A stretch of DNA of 64,000 bases from Arthrobacter jinronghuae (GCF_025244825.1 NZ_CP104263.1:2232001-2296000), one strand, 5' to 3'; shown: positions 26,758-36,996, counted from the stretch's first letter. Notes: generated by a model not told the origin, from the letters alone. A program made the numbers and translations.

Positions 26758-29700
26758 TAGATCTTCTCCACTGTGACGATGTACTTGTCGGCGTCGGTGT
26801 CGGCGCCGTCGGTGACCAGGTCCCCGGTGACCGCCAGGTCATCCGTGAGCGTTTCGGCCTTCACCAGGCCCACGTTGGCTTCCAGCGCGGCCGCTTCCTG
26901 CTCGCCCGTGCTGATGCGTGTGCGGATGCGGTCGCTGATGTGCAGGTCCGCGTCGCGGCGGGCCTGCTGGACGGCGCGGATGGCGTCGCGGGCAGTGCCC
27001 TCGGCGGCCAGTTCCGGGGTGACCTCTGTGTTGAGGACCAGGAAGCCGCCGCCGGGCAGCACGGCAACCGCCTTGGCGGATTCCCCTTCGCCGGATTCGA
27101 CGACGGTCTCCAGCGTGTACTCCTGCGGTTCCAGGGCGAGGCCCCCGGCGGTGACCGTTCCGGCGTCGTCCACGGACCAGTCGCCGGACTTGGCAGCCTT
27201 GATGGCCGTCTGCACGTTCTTGCCCAGACGGGGGCCGGCGGCGCGGGCGTTGACCACGAGCTTCTGGCTGATGCCGAATTCGGCCGGGTCGGCGTCTGCG
27301 GCGTCCACCAGGCGGACGTTCTTCAGGTTCAGCTCATCCGCGATGATCGCGGCGAACTGGCCGGTCAGGGACTGCGCCTCCGGGGCGACGACGGTCATTT
27401 CGGACAGCGGCAGGCGGACGCGGAGGTTCGCGCCCTTGCGCAGGGAGGAACCGACGGAGGCAATCCGGCGGGTGGCTTCCATGCGTTCCACCAGGGCAGG
27501 GTCGCTCGGGAAGAGGTCAGCGTCCGGCCAGTCGGTCAGGTGCACGGAGCGCCCGCCGGTGAGGCCGCGCCAGATTTCCTCGCCGATGAGCGGCAGCAGC
27601 GGGGCTGCCACCCGGCACACGGTTTCCAGGCAGGTGTAGAGCACGTCGAAGGCCTGCGTGTCTTCTTCGAAGAAGCGCGTGCGGCTGCGGCGGATGTACC
27701 AGTTGGTCAGCGTGTCCATGTAGGCGCGCAGGATCTCGCAGGCGACCGACACATCGTAGGTGTCCAGTGCCGTGCCCATGTCCCGAACCAGGTCGCCGGT
27801 GGCGGCGAGCAGGTAGCGGTCCAGCGGTTCGGTGGAGTCGTAGCAGGCCTTGGCCTCGTAGCCGTTGCCGTTGTTCGCGGCGTTGGTGTAGAGGCTGAAG
27901 AAGTGCCACACGTTCCACAGCGGCAGGATGGCCTGGCGGACGCCGTCGCGGATGCCCTGCTCGGTGACGATCAGGTTGCCGCCGCGCAGGATCGGGGAGG
28001 CCATCAGGAACCAGCGCATAGCGTCGGAGCCGTCGCGGTCCAGGACCTCGGAGACATCCGGGTAGTTGCGCAGCGACTTGGACATCTTCTGCCCGTCGGA
28101 GCCGAGCACGATGCCGTGGCTGATGACGTTGCGGAAGGCAGGCCGGTCAAACAGCGCCGTAGCCAGCACGTGCAGGGTGTAGAACCAGCCGCGGGTCTGG
28201 CCGATGTACTCCACGATGAAGTCGCCCGGGTTGTGGCTTTCGAACCAGTCGGCGTTCTCGTGCGGATAGTGCACCTGGGCGTACGGCATGGACCCGGAGT
28301 CGAACCACACATCCAGCACGTCTTCCACGCGGCGCATGGTGGACTGACCGGTGGGATCGTCCGGGTTGGGCCGGGTCAGCTCGTCGATGAACGGGCGGTG
28401 CAGGTCCGGCTGGCCTTCCTTGTTCAGCGGCAGCCGGCCGAAGTCGGCTTCCATTTCCGCCAGCGAACCGTACACGTCGGTGCGCGGGTAGTTGGGATCG
28501 TCGGAAACCCAGACCGGGATGGGGCTGCCCCAGTAGCGGTTGCGGCTGATGGACCAGTCACGGGCGTTTTCCAGCCACTTGCCGAACTGGCCGTCCTTGA
28601 CGTTCTCGGGGATCCAGTTGATCTGCTGGTTCAGCTCGACCATGCGGTCCTTGATCTTGGTGACCTCCACGAACCAGGAGGAGACCGCCTTGTAGATCAG
28701 CGGGTTCCGGCAGCGCCAGCAGTGCGGGTAGCTGTGCTCGTAGCTGGCCTGGCGCAGCAGCCGGCCGTCCGCCTTCAGGACGCGGGTGATCGGCTTGTTG
28801 GCGTCGAAGACCTGCAGTCCGGCAATGTCGGACAGTTCCCCGTTGGCGAACATGGGCAGGAACTTGCCGCCTTCGTCGACGGAGAGGATCACGGGGATGC
28901 CGAATTCCTCGCAGACCTTCTGGTCGTCTTCACCGTAGGCGGGTGCCTGGTGGACGACGCCGGTGCCGTCTGTGGTGGTGACGTAATCCGCGGTGACGAT
29001 CTGCCAGGCGTTGGCAGTGCCCCACTTCTCCGTGTCGGTGTAGTAGTTCCACAGGGGTGCGTAGCGCAGCCCGGCGAGGTCCTTGCCGAGGTGGACAGCG
29101 GTGACGGCCGCGCGGGCGGCCTCGGCGTCGTCGTACCCCAGGTCCTTCGCGTAGGAGCCCACGAGGTCCTCGGCCAGGAGGAAACGTCCCTCGCCGGCCT
29201 GGGTGCCCTTCGGCCCGGCGGGCACGACGGCGTAGCGGACCTCGGGTCCGACGGCGAGGGCCATGTTGGTGGGCAGGGTCCAGGGGGTGGTGGTCCAGGC
29301 GATGGCCTGCACGCCTTCGAGCTCGGCGGAAAGCGCGTTGTCGCCGGCGGTGATTGGGAAGGTGACCGTGACCGTCTGGTCCTGGCGCATCTTGTAGACG
29401 TCGTCGTCCATGCGCAGCTCATGGTTGGACAGCGGCGTCTCGTCCTTCCAGCAGTACGGAAGCACGCGGAAACCGCTGTAGGTCAGGCCTTTTTCATGCA
29501 GGGTCTTGAACGCCCAGATGACCGATTCCATGTACTCGACGTTGAGCGTCTTGTAATCGTTCTCGAAGTCCACCCAGCGGGCCTGGCGGGTGACGTAGTC
29601 CTGCCATTCGCCGGCGTACTTCATGACCGAGGCGCGGCAGGCATCGTTAAACTTGTCGATGCCCATCTTCTCGATCTGGACCTTGTCGCTCATCCCGAGC

Positions 29701-30047
29701 TGCTTCATGGCCTCGAGCTCGGCGGGCAGGCCGTGGGTGTCCCACCCGAAGCGGCGTTCCACGCGGCGGCCGCGCTGGGTCTGGTAGCGGGCCACCAGGT
29801 CCTTCACGTAGCCGGTGAGCAGGTGGCCGTAGTGCGGCAGGCCGTTGGCGAAGGGCGGGCCGTCGTAGAAGACGAACTCGTTCTCGCCGTCGTTTCCGGC
29901 CGGCCGGGCGTCGATGGAAGCCTGGAAGGTGCCGTCCTGGTCCCAGTACTTCAGAACGCGTTCTTCGAGTTCCGGAAACCGGGGGGAGGAGGGAACGGCA
30001 GCAGAAGCTGCGTCGCCGGTGCTGGCTTTGGGGTATACAGAGGGCAT
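26757..30047 (-). CDS. ileS: Isoleucyl-tRNA synthetase, long type
   Basis: This 1096-residue class I synthetase has the HIGH motif as HYGH in [14 protein letters not shown], the CP1 editing domain, and KMSKS in [12 protein letters not shown]. Its length and signature resemble the eukaryotic-like IleRS group, many of which tolerate mupirocin; that placement is an inference. I chose ATG 30047, with AGGA 9-10 bases upstream; ATG 30056 is also in frame but would lie on top of that site. A T-box leader precedes it (30057-30307). Confidence 0.95.
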   Translation of the reverse strand: MPSVYPKASTGDAASAAVPSSPRFPELEERVLKYWDQDGTFQASIDARPAGNDGENEFVFYDGPPFANGLPHYGHLLTGYVKDLVARYQTQRGRRVERRFGWDTHGLPAELEAMKQLGMSDKVQIEKMGIDKFNDACRASVMKYAGEWQDYVTRQARWVDFENDYKTLNVEYMESVIWAFKTLHEKGLTYSGFRVLPYCWKDETPLSNHELRMDDDVYKMRQDQTVTVTFPITAGDNALSAELEGVQAIAWTTTPWTLPTNMALAVGPEVRYAVVPAGPKGTQAGEGRFLLAEDLVGSYAKDLGYDDAEAARAAVTAVHLGKDLAGLRYAPLWNYYTDTEKWGTANAWQIVTADYVTTTDGTGVVHQAPAYGEDDQKVCEEFGIPVILSVDEGGKFLPMFANGELSDIAGLQVFDANKPITRVLKADGRLLRQASYEHSYPHCWRCRNPLIYKAVSSWFVEVTKIKDRMVELNQQINWIPENVKDGQFGKWLENARDWSISRNRYWGSPIPVWVSDDPNYPRTDVYGSLAEMEADFGRLPLNKEGQPDLHRPFIDELTRPNPDDPTGQSTMRRVEDVLDVWFDSGSMPYAQVHYPHENADWFESHNPGDFIVEYIGQTRGWFYTLHVLATALFDRPAFRNVISHGIVLGSDGQKMSKSLRNYPDVSEVLDRDGSDAMRWFLMASPILRGGNLIVTEQGIRDGVRQAILPLWNVWHFFSLYTNAANNGNGYEAKACYDSTEPLDRYLLAATGDLVRDMGTALDTYDVSVACEILRAYMDTLTNWYIRRSRTRFFEEDTQAFDVLYTCLETVCRVAAPLLPLIGEEIWRGLTGGRSVHLTDWPDADLFPSDPALVERMEATRRIASVGSSLRKGANLRVRLPLSEMTVVAPEAQSLTGQFAAIIADELNLKNVRLVDAADADPAEFGISQKLVVNARAAGPRLGKNVQTAIKAAKSGDWSVDDAGTVTAGGLALEPQEYTLETVVESGEGESAKAVAVLPGGGFLVLNTEVTPELAAEGTARDAIRAVQQARRDADLHISDRIRTRISTGEQEAAALEANVGLVKAETLTDDLAVTGDLVTDGADTDADKYIVTVEKI

Positions 30048-30056
30048 ATTCGTCAT

Positions 30057-30307
30057 CCTGATAGCGGCAAGTGAATCTGGCTGTGGAACAGGATGCGAGG
30101 GCGGCCTCTACCGGCCCCGAAAGGCCGGCGGTAACCGCGGTACCACCTCGCTTGCCGCCGTGCGTTCCCGTTGGTGCTGGGTTCGCGCGGCTGCCGCTCA
30201 TTGACTGCTGTGACGGGCTTACCCGTCCGGTTCTACTGGGCTGCCCCTGTTAAAGGGGTAACCGTTCTTCCGGAAGCTCACCGGTGATGGCCGGGTCAGT
30301 GCTGTTC
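30057..30307 (-). ncRNA. T-box leader of ileS, probably translational
   Basis: The minus strand carries the T-box core AGGTGGTACCGCGG (30135-30148) and, about 140 bases upstream, a stem I region with ATC (30286-30288), an isoleucine codon, as candidate specifier, followed by GGTGAGCTTCCGGAAG. Beyond the core is a strong hairpin (30111-30128) and then CATCCTG (30089-30095), an exact complement of CAGGATG (30054-30060) covering the ileS ribosome site. No T-run follows the core, so ribosome-site sequestration fits better than termination. Uncharged tRNA-Ile would favour the open form. Confidence 0.88.
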
Positions 30308-30313
30308 CGGTCA

Positions 30314-30343
30314 AGTTTAGGCCACGCCCGCGCCGGTTGTCGA
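30314..30343 (-). promoter_or_regulatory. Promoter of the ileS T-box transcript
   Basis: TCGACA (30338-30343) and TAAACT (30314-30319) on the minus strand, 18 bases apart, place the transcription start near 30307, just before stem I of the T-box. Confidence 0.6.
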
Positions 30344-30384
30344 AGCACCGTCCCCGGCGGGGCGTTCCGGGACTACCTGCCGGC

Positions 30385-31143
30385 CTACAGTGCGGTGCGT
30401 ATGACCTTGTGCTGGGCCGCCTGCGCCAGCGGGCGCAGGACCACCTGGTCCAGGTTGACGTGGTGCGGCACGTTCAAAGCGAACGCGATGACCTCGGCAA
30501 CGTCTTCAGCCGTGAGCGGCTTTTCGACGCCGGCGTACACCTTGTCCGCAGCTTCCTTGTCCCCCACCCGGTTCAGGGAGAACTCCTCCGTTTTCACCAT
30601 GCCGGGCGCAATCTCGATGACACGGACGTTGTGTTCGGCTTCCTCCAGGCGCAGGGTCCGGGCCAGCATCTCTTCCCCGGACTTCGCCGCACTGTAGCCG
30701 GCCCCGCCCTCGTAGGCGGTGAAGGCCGCCGTCGACGTCAGCAGCAGGACAGATCCCCGGCCGCTGTCCCGCAGTGCCGGCAGGAAGGCCTGCGTCATAC
30801 GCAGCGCCCCCAGGACATTGACGTCGTACATGCGCTGCCAGTCGCTGATGCTTCCGCTGGCGACCGGGTCGAGCCCGAAGGCGCCGCCGGCGTTGTTGAT
30901 CAGGGCGTCTACTCCCCCGCCGGCCAGGACGTGCCCGGCGAGCTGTGCCACCGAAGCGTCATCGGTGACGTCCGCGGCGATGGCTTCAGCGCCGGTTTCC
31001 GCTGCGAGCGCCTCCAGTTTCTCCCTGCGGCGGGCGACGGCGACGACGTCCCAGCCCGAGGCGCGCAGTGCCCGTACGGCGGCGGCTCCGATCCCTGAAC
31101 TTGCTCCGGTGACAACGGCCCGCTTCGGTGTGATCTCAGTCAT
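30385..31143 (-). CDS. Short-chain dehydrogenase/reductase (YdfG-like)
   Basis: The 252-residue classical SDR has the cofactor motif TGASSGIGAA (about 13-22), NNAGG near 85, catalytic Ser in LLLTSTAAF, and the YSAAKSG active-site Tyr/Lys (YxxxK) near 150. The substrate class cannot be told; the nearest general match is the YdfG/serine 3-dehydrogenase group (3-hydroxy acid dehydrogenases). It is read divergently from nothing nearby and stands as a single gene downstream of an AT-richer gap. Confidence 0.88.
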   Translation of the reverse strand: MTEITPKRAVVTGASSGIGAAAVRALRASGWDVVAVARRREKLEALAAETGAEAIAADVTDDASVAQLAGHVLAGGGVDALINNAGGAFGLDPVASGSISDWQRMYDVNVLGALRMTQAFLPALRDSGRGSVLLLTSTAAFTAYEGGAGYSAAKSGEEMLARTLRLEEAEHNVRVIEIAPGMVKTEEFSLNRVGDKEAADKVYAGVEKPLTAEDVAEVIAFALNVPHHVNLDQVVLRPLAQAAQHKVIRTAL

Positions 31144-31395
31144 GGGACCACTCTAGCCAGCGTTTGGTTCCGCCCTGGTTTTTCGGCACGTTCCTTCGCT
31201 CTGTTACGACGGCGACTGCTGTTACGTCCACTCTTGTGGATGCTGCTCTGTTGCGGCTGGTGGTCCTTTACCGCTGTTGCATTACTTAGGGCTGCCGCTT
31301 TGTTGCGGTTGCTGGCCTGTTATTAGTGCTGTTGCCCTGTGACTGCTGTGGCTGCATCGCAGCTGCTCCGTTGCAGCACCTGCACTACTGCTTCC
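31144..31395. repeat. T-rich gap with degenerate CTGTTGC-type repeats
   Basis: This gap contains repeated short words such as CTGTTGC, TTGTTGCGG and CTGCTG at irregular spacing. Composition differs from the neighbouring genes (more T, less C). No gene or structured RNA is evident. Confidence 0.35.
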
Positions 31396-32247
31396 CTACT
31401 GCTGCTGCCGCCGTCGCACACGGAGGCCCCACATCTCCCGCGTCTTTTTCACCAGATCGACAAATTCCTCCGGCCGGTGCAGGACAAGTTCCGCAGTGAT
31501 CCTCAGCGTGATCCACCCTCCCGCTGCCGACGCGTTCCAGCGTCGCCGGTCCGCACGGTAGTGCTCCCGGCTGCTGTGGAACGCGAACCCATCGATCTCG
31601 ATGATCAGCCACCCGTCAACAAGCAGATCCACTCGTCCGATACCAGGCAGGGCCACCTCTGTCTCAACCCGCAGTCCGGCGTTCAATAAGTGGAACCGCG
31701 CGCAGACCTCCAGCGGCGATGCCGTGCTGCGCCGAATGGTCCCCAGCAGGGCCCGGACCTGCCAGTCCTGTTGCCCGGAGAATTCCTCCTGCAGGTCCTG
31801 CAGTCCTACGGCGCTGGTTACGACTGCGGATTCCGCCATCACCAGTGCGTCCAGCCGGGGAAGGCAGCGGAAGGCATCCCGGAGGATCTGCCGGGGCGGC
31901 GCTATCAGCCGGTGTGCCGACCGCTGTCCCCGGTGGACAACCGCGCCGGGTATTGACCGGGCCGCGTCGCACCGGACGTGTACGGTTTCGGGTGGGGTCA
32001 GCAACCACCAGCCCAGAATGTCTGCCGCCGAGATGCATGTCAGCGAGGCCTGGCTGCGTGCGGCATGGACCAACCGGGCGTCTGCCTGAGGCAGCGCAAT
32101 CGTTCCGCGGGCCACGCGCCGGACGATCCCAGTGTGCAGAGCCTGGTCGATCGTCCGCCGCGGGAACCCGTTGGCGGTCAGCGTCGCATAGCTTGCTACT
32201 CCGTAACTCGTGAGCAGGAATGCCTCCAGTTGCTGCATCCTCCTCAC
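31396..32247 (-). CDS. DUF559 nuclease-like protein with AbiEi-type N-terminus
   Basis: The 283-residue protein has an N-terminal winged-helix-like segment (1-60, with YATLTANGFPRRTIDQAL and VRRVARGTIALP) resembling the AbiEi antitoxin/transcriptional regulator module, and a C-terminal DUF559 domain of the Vsr/PD-(D/E)XK type. Catalytic-type residues visible are SPLE (177-180), Asp207 and Glu217-x-Asp219 in IIEID. Such proteins are common in actinobacteria with unknown role; no cognate toxin AbiEii is present here. The gene stands next to a tandem-repeat array. DNA cleavage is inferred from fold only. Confidence 0.78.
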   Translation of the reverse strand: MRRMQQLEAFLLTSYGVASYATLTANGFPRRTIDQALHTGIVRRVARGTIALPQADARLVHAARSQASLTCISAADILGWWLLTPPETVHVRCDAARSIPGAVVHRGQRSAHRLIAPPRQILRDAFRCLPRLDALVMAESAVVTSAVGLQDLQEEFSGQQDWQVRALLGTIRRSTASPLEVCARFHLLNAGLRVETEVALPGIGRVDLLVDGWLIIEIDGFAFHSSREHYRADRRRWNASAAGGWITLRITAELVLHRPEEFVDLVKKTREMWGLRVRRRQQQ

Positions 32248-32360
32248 AGTGGTGTGTCTCCCGCCGATTGTTGCTCATTCGGTCTGCGGGGTGGAGTGTA
32301 TTAGGCCACCCGGTGCGGTTCGATCCTCTGTGGAGGGATACAAGGCTGCCTGCCCGCACA

Positions 32361-33140
32361 GGGTCCCACAATTTGGGGCTGCCGACATCTCCTGAGGTCC
32401 CACCAGCACCATCGGCACCACCCGGTGGGACGCTGTGCACGCGGGACACCCCAGCCGGGCACAGGGTCCCACGGTTCGGGACTCCTGTTCCTCCTGAGGC
32501 CCCACCGGCACCAGCAGCACCACCCGGTGGGACGCTGTGCACGCAGGAGCACGCGGTCCCACGGTTTGGGGCTCCTGGTTCCTCTTGAGGTCCCACCAGC
32601 ACCAGCAGCACCACCCGATGGGACGCTGTGCACGCAGGAGCACGCGGTCCCACGGTTTGGGGCTCCTGGTTCCTCTTGCGGTCCCACCAGCACCAGCAGC
32701 ACCACCCAGCGGGATGCTCTGCTCGCGGTGCACCCCAGCCGGGCACAGGGTCCCACGGTTTGGGGCTCAGGTTCCTCCTGAGGTCCCGCCAGCACCAGCA
32801 GCACCACCCAGCGGGATGCTCTGCTCGCGGTGCACCCCAGCCGGGCACAGGGTCCCACGGTTTGGGGCTCAGGTTCCTCCTGAGGTCCCGCCAGCACCAC
32901 CAGCACCACCCAGTGGGACGCTGTGCACGCAGGAGCACGCGGTCCCACGATTTGGGGCTGGCGACATCTCCTGAGGTCCCACCAGCACCAGCAGCACCAC
33001 CCAGCGGGACGCTGTGCTCGCGGGACACCCCAGCCGGGCACGCGGTCCCACGGTTTGAGGCTCATGGTTCCTCCTGAGGCCCCAACAGCACCAGCAGCAC
33101 CACCCCGTGGGACGCTGTGCTCGCAGGGACCCCCAGCCGG
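32361..33140. repeat. Array of eight hairpin-bearing tandem repeats of about 90 and 103 bp
   Basis: Copies beginning with GGTCCCAC start near 32361, 32464, 32554, 32645, 32748, 32850, 32940 and 33043. Two size classes, about 90 and about 103 bp, differ by a 12-13 bp segment (AGGAGCACGC in the short form, GGGACACCCCAGCCGGGCACA-like in the long). Each junction can fold: in the first long unit GTGGGACGCTGTGC pairs with GCACAGGGTCCCAC over 13 of 14 positions. Open frames run through the array on both strands because it is stop-poor, but none has a ribosome site or a known domain. Confidence 0.85.
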
Positions 33141-33234
33141 CACGAGCTGCGGGCCAGGGCTGTAGGCTCTCCGTACGCCGGCTTCCCCCTAGCTGCTCCG
33201 ACCGCCCGTCCACTGCCCCGAACAGGACCCAGCC

Positions 33235-33528
33235 ATGCCCCTTGTCACCAGATTCCTCGCCGGAGTGCTCCTCGCCAATGCAGTCCCGCACGGGGTCAGT
33301 GCCGTGCAGGGAAGACGGTTTCCCACCCCGTTTGCCAACCCGCCAGGCGTCGGCCTCTCGGGACCCATGGCCAACGCCGTATGGAGCGCCCTAAACGCAG
33401 CCGGCGGCATCGCCCTGCTGGGCCGGACCCCGGCCGGTCCACGTGAACGCATCTCGTTGCTCACCGGAGCAGTCGCCATGACCTTCTTCCTGGCTCACTA
33501 CTTCGGCAAATCACCGCAGGACAACTAG
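33235..33528 (+). CDS. Small conserved membrane protein
   Basis: The 97-residue protein has two or three hydrophobic segments (about 5-22, 45-62, 75-90) and a motif-like stretch GRRFPTPFANPPGVG between the first two. I recognise the general type as a recurring actinobacterial protein but no function. The ATG at 33235 has AGGA about 10 bases upstream, which is weak. It lies between the repeat array and valS. Confidence 0.65.
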   Translation: MPLVTRFLAGVLLANAVPHGVSAVQGRRFPTPFANPPGVGLSGPMANAVWSALNAAGGIALLGRTPAGPRERISLLTGAVAMTFFLAHYFGKSPQDN

Positions 33529-33658
33529 GTTCCGGCTCGGTGCCCGGGAAGCGCCGAGATTGTCCTGCCGCGCGGCAACTGCGGCCGGACACGGCAACAC
33601 CCCAGGCTTAAACCCGACAGTGCCTCAGACCATAGGCCTGCATGGAAGAATGGAAACC

Positions 33659-36286
33659 ATGGCTGAACATATCCCGGGCACAGACACGCCCGACAACGAA
33701 CCCCAGACCGTTTCCGTCCCCGACAAGCCCGCCCTTGAGGGGCTCGAGTCCAAGCTGAGCGCCCGCTGGCGCGAGGAGGGAACGTACGCGTTCGAACCGG
33801 ACACGGTCCGCGACGAGGTCTACTCCATCGACACTCCCCCGCCCACGGCCTCCGGCTCGCTGCATGTGGGACACATGTTCTCCTACACGCAGACCGACGT
33901 GATGGCCCGCTACAAGCGGATGACCGGCAAGAACGTCTTCTACCCGATGGGCTGGGACGACAACGGCCTGCCCACCGAGCGCCGCGTGCAGAACTACTAC
34001 GGTGTGCGGTGCGATCCCACCAAGCCGTACGACGCCGACTACCGCCCGCCGGCGAAGGCCGCGAAGAACCAGCGTGATTTCGACGTCGTCTCCCGCCGCA
34101 ACTTCATCGAGCTGTGCGAGGAACTGGCCGTGGAGGACGAGAAGGTCTTCGAGGACCTCTTCTCCACCCTCGGCCTGTCCGTGGACTGGAACCGGACCTA
34201 CCGCACCATCGACGACCACTCACGTGCCGTCAGCCAGCGCGCCTTCCTGGACAACCTGCGGGCCGGCGACGCCTACATGGCCGAAGCCCCCACCCTCTGG
34301 GACGTCACCTTCCGCACCGCCGTGGCCCAGGCAGAGCTTGAGGACCGCGAGCAGCCCGGCGCCTACCACCGGGTGAGCTTCCACGCGCCCGACGGCGAGA
34401 ATATCTACATTGAGACCACCCGCCCGGAACTGCTGCCGGCCTGTGTTGCCCTGGTCGCGCATCCCGACGACGAGCGGTACCAGCGCCTCTTCGGCACCAC
34501 GGTGAAGTCGCCGCTGTTCGACGTCGAGGTGGAAGTGAAGGCGCACCCGCTGGCCAAGCCCGACAAGGGTTCCGGCATCGCCATGATCTGCACCTTCGGC
34601 GACCTGACCGACGTCACCTGGTGGCGCGAACTGAACCTGCCCACCCGCGCCGTGATCGGCCGCGACGGCCGGATCCTGGCGGATACACCGGAGTGGATTG
34701 CCACCGAGACGGCCAAGGAAAACTACGCGGCCATCGCCACGAAGACCGTCTTCAGCGCCAAGGAAACCGTGGTGGAGATGCTGCGTGAAAGCGGCGACCT
34801 CGACGGCGAACCGAAGAAGATCACCCACCCGGTCAACTTCTTCGAAAAGGGCGACAAGCCCCTCGAAGTGGTCACCAGCCGCCAGTGGTACATCCGCAAC
34901 GGCGGCCGCGACGAGGAACGACGTGAACGCCTGATTGCCCGGGGCAAGGAAATCGACTTCCACCCGGCGTTTATGCGCTCCCGCTACGAGAACTGGATCG
35001 AGGGCCTCAACGGCGACTGGCTGGTCTCCCGCCAGCGCTTCTTCGGCGTGCCCGTTCCGGTCTGGTACCCTCTGGATGCCGCCGGCAACCCGGATTACGA
35101 CCACCCGGTACTGCCCGATTCCGCGTCCCTCCCGGTGGACCCGGCCGCTGAACCGGCTCCGGGCTACGAAGAGTCTGCCCGCAACCAGCCCAACGGCTTC
35201 ATCGGTGACGCCGATGTGCTCGACACCTGGGCCACCTCCTCGCTGACCCCGCAGATTGTGGGCGGCTGGAGCGTGGACGAGGACCTCTTCGCGAAGGTCT
35301 TCCCGTTCGATCTGCGGCCGCAGGGCCACGACATCATCCGGACCTGGCTGTTCTCCTCGGTGGTCCGCGCCGATGCCCTGAACGCCGCTGCGCCGTGGAA
35401 GCACGCCGCGATTTCGGGCTGGATCCTGGATCCGGACCGGAAGAAGATGTCCAAGTCCAAGGGCAACGTGGTGGTCCCCACCGACGTGCTGAACGAGTTC
35501 GGTTCCGACGCCGTGCGCTACTGGGCCGCCTCGGCGAAGCTCGGCGCGGATACGGCGTACGAAATTGCGCAGATGAAGATCGGCCGCCGCCTGGCCATCA
35601 AGCTGCTCAACGCTTCAAAGTTCGTCCTGAACCTGGGCGCAACGGAGAAGAACGTGGCCCTGGCTGACACTTCGGTGATCACCAACGCGCTGGACCTGGC
35701 GCTGCTGGCCCAGCTGACCGACGTCGTCAACGCCGCCACGAGCGCGTTTGAGCGCTACGACTACGCCAAGGCGCTGCAGCTGACCGAGTCCTTCTTCTGG
35801 TCCTTCACGGATGACTACGTGGAGCTGATCAAGGACCGTGCCTACGGAGCCGCCGGTGACGCGGAGCAGGCCTCGGTGCTCGCCACGCTGGCCACCACCC
35901 TGGATGCGCTGCTGCGCCTGTTCGCGCCGTTCCTGCCGTTCGCGACCGAAGAGGTCTGGGGCTGGTGGCGCGCCGGATCGGTCCACCGCGCGCCGTGGCC
36001 GAACGTGGACGGCCTCGCCGCCGCCGTGGAGGACGCCGACGCCGGCATTCTCGGTACGGTAGCCGCCGCCCTGGGCGGCATTCGCAAGGCGAAGTCCGAG
36101 GCCAAGGTGAAGCAGCGGACCGAGGTCCTCAAGGCCACGGTCACCGCGCCCGAGGGTGCCGTCGCCCGGCTCCGCGCCGGGCAGGCGGACCTGAGGGCCG
36201 CCGGCAACGTCCGCGAACTCAACCTGGCCGTCGGCGAGGGTGAGCTGACCGTTTCCGACGTCGAGCTGGCACCGCCGGCGGAGTAA
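33659..36286 (+). CDS. valS: Valyl-tRNA synthetase, archaeal-like type
   Basis: The 875-residue class I synthetase has HIGH as HVGH in ASGSLHVGHMFSY, the segment MGWDDNGLPTERR, and KMSKS in KKMSKSKGNVV. The WDDNGLPTERR segment differs from the PGTDHAGIATQ form of most bacterial ValRS and resembles the archaeal-like enzymes also found in some other bacteria; this is an inference from the motif. I chose ATG 33659, with GGAAGA about 8 bases upstream; ATGs at 33650 and the open frame to 33560 are less likely. A strong terminator follows. Confidence 0.95.
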   Translation: MAEHIPGTDTPDNEPQTVSVPDKPALEGLESKLSARWREEGTYAFEPDTVRDEVYSIDTPPPTASGSLHVGHMFSYTQTDVMARYKRMTGKNVFYPMGWDDNGLPTERRVQNYYGVRCDPTKPYDADYRPPAKAAKNQRDFDVVSRRNFIELCEELAVEDEKVFEDLFSTLGLSVDWNRTYRTIDDHSRAVSQRAFLDNLRAGDAYMAEAPTLWDVTFRTAVAQAELEDREQPGAYHRVSFHAPDGENIYIETTRPELLPACVALVAHPDDERYQRLFGTTVKSPLFDVEVEVKAHPLAKPDKGSGIAMICTFGDLTDVTWWRELNLPTRAVIGRDGRILADTPEWIATETAKENYAAIATKTVFSAKETVVEMLRESGDLDGEPKKITHPVNFFEKGDKPLEVVTSRQWYIRNGGRDEERRERLIARGKEIDFHPAFMRSRYENWIEGLNGDWLVSRQRFFGVPVPVWYPLDAAGNPDYDHPVLPDSASLPVDPAAEPAPGYEESARNQPNGFIGDADVLDTWATSSLTPQIVGGWSVDEDLFAKVFPFDLRPQGHDIIRTWLFSSVVRADALNAAAPWKHAAISGWILDPDRKKMSKSKGNVVVPTDVLNEFGSDAVRYWAASAKLGADTAYEIAQMKIGRRLAIKLLNASKFVLNLGATEKNVALADTSVITNALDLALLAQLTDVVNAATSAFERYDYAKALQLTESFFWSFTDDYVELIKDRAYGAAGDAEQASVLATLATTLDALLRLFAPFLPFATEEVWGWWRAGSVHRAPWPNVDGLAAAVEDADAGILGTVAAALGGIRKAKSEAKVKQRTEVLKATVTAPEGAVARLRAGQADLRAAGNVRELNLAVGEGELTVSDVELAPPAE

Positions 36287-36303
36287 CCGCAGCAGGACAG
36301 CAG

Positions 36304-36339
36304 AACGCCCGGCCGGGGTTACCCGGCCGGGCGTTTTCG
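36304..36339 (+). terminator. Terminator after valS
   Basis: A 14-bp stem (36304-36317 with 36322-36335) with a GTTA loop is followed by TTTT. It may also serve the convergent nitroreductase gene. Confidence 0.85.
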
Positions 36340-36357
36340 TCTATGGAAGCAAAATAA

Positions 36358-36996
36358 TCAGTCGAACTGCGGGCTCTCGGTGCGGCTGCGCTTGAGTTCG
36401 AAGAACGCCGGGTTGGAGGCCAGCATTACGGCCCCGTCGAACATCGCTCCTGCTTCTTCGCCGCGCGGGATGCGCGTCAGGACCGGGCCGAAGAAGGCGG
36501 TGCCGTTGAAGGCCACGATGGGGGTTCCGACGTCGTCGCCCACCTTTGCGATGCCTTCCTTGTGGGAAGCGCGCAGCTGGGAGTCATACTCCTCCGTGTC
36601 GGCGTACTGCGCGAGCTCGGCAGGCAGGCCGACCTCGGCCAGCGCCTCACGGATCACCGCGGGGAAATCGGAGTTGCCACCGATGTGGATACGGGTTCCC
36701 ATGGCGTCGTACAGCTTCTTGATGTACTCACTGCCGTGCAGTTCCTGCGCAGCGATGATCACGCGCACCGGGCCCCAGGCCGCGTCCATCCGCTTCCGGT
36801 AGTCCTCCGGGAGGTGGTCGCGCCCCTCGTTCAGCACGGACAGGCTCATGACGTGCCAGTTGGTGCGGACGTCGCGGACCTTTTCCACCTCGTCCATCCA
36901 GCGGGACGTGACCCAGGCGAACGGGCACATCGGGTCAAACCAGAAATCGGCGGTCGATGCGGAACTGGCAGGCGACACAGAACCATTAACGGTCAT
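36358..36996 (-). CDS. DsbA-family mycothiol-dependent nitroreductase (Rv2466c-like)
   Basis: The 212-residue thioredoxin-fold protein has an active-site segment [16 protein letters not shown] (about 17-33) with the CPxA pattern of Rv2466c, the M. tuberculosis mycothiol-dependent nitroreductase, and lacks a signal peptide, so it is cytoplasmic. Further family features are cis-Pro in [10 protein letters not shown] and the C-terminal [15 protein letters not shown]. It would use mycothiol as electron donor. The ATG at 36996 follows AAGGAG by 5 bases. It is downstream of clpX on the same strand. Confidence 0.88.
   Translation of the reverse strand: MTVNGSVSPASSASTADFWFDPMCPFAWVTSRWMDEVEKVRDVRTNWHVMSLSVLNEGRDHLPEDYRKRMDAAWGPVRVIIAAQELHGSEYIKKLYDAMGTRIHIGGNSDFPAVIREALAEVGLPAELAQYADTEEYDSQLRASHKEGIAKVGDDVGTPIVAFNGTAFFGPVLTRIPRGEEAGAMFDGAVMLASNPAFFELKRSRTESPQFD

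Noticed and set aside
32361..33140. Tandem repeats considered as a CRISPR array
   Set aside because: Units are 90-103 bp and conserved throughout, without unique spacers, and no cas gene is present.
31664..33291. Long open frames on both strands across the repeat array
   Set aside because: They arise because the repeat is poor in stop codons; none has a ribosome site, conserved domain or sensible composition.
36358..36996. DsbA-like protein considered as the VKOR partner
   Set aside because: It has no signal peptide and matches the cytoplasmic mycothiol-dependent nitroreductase type.
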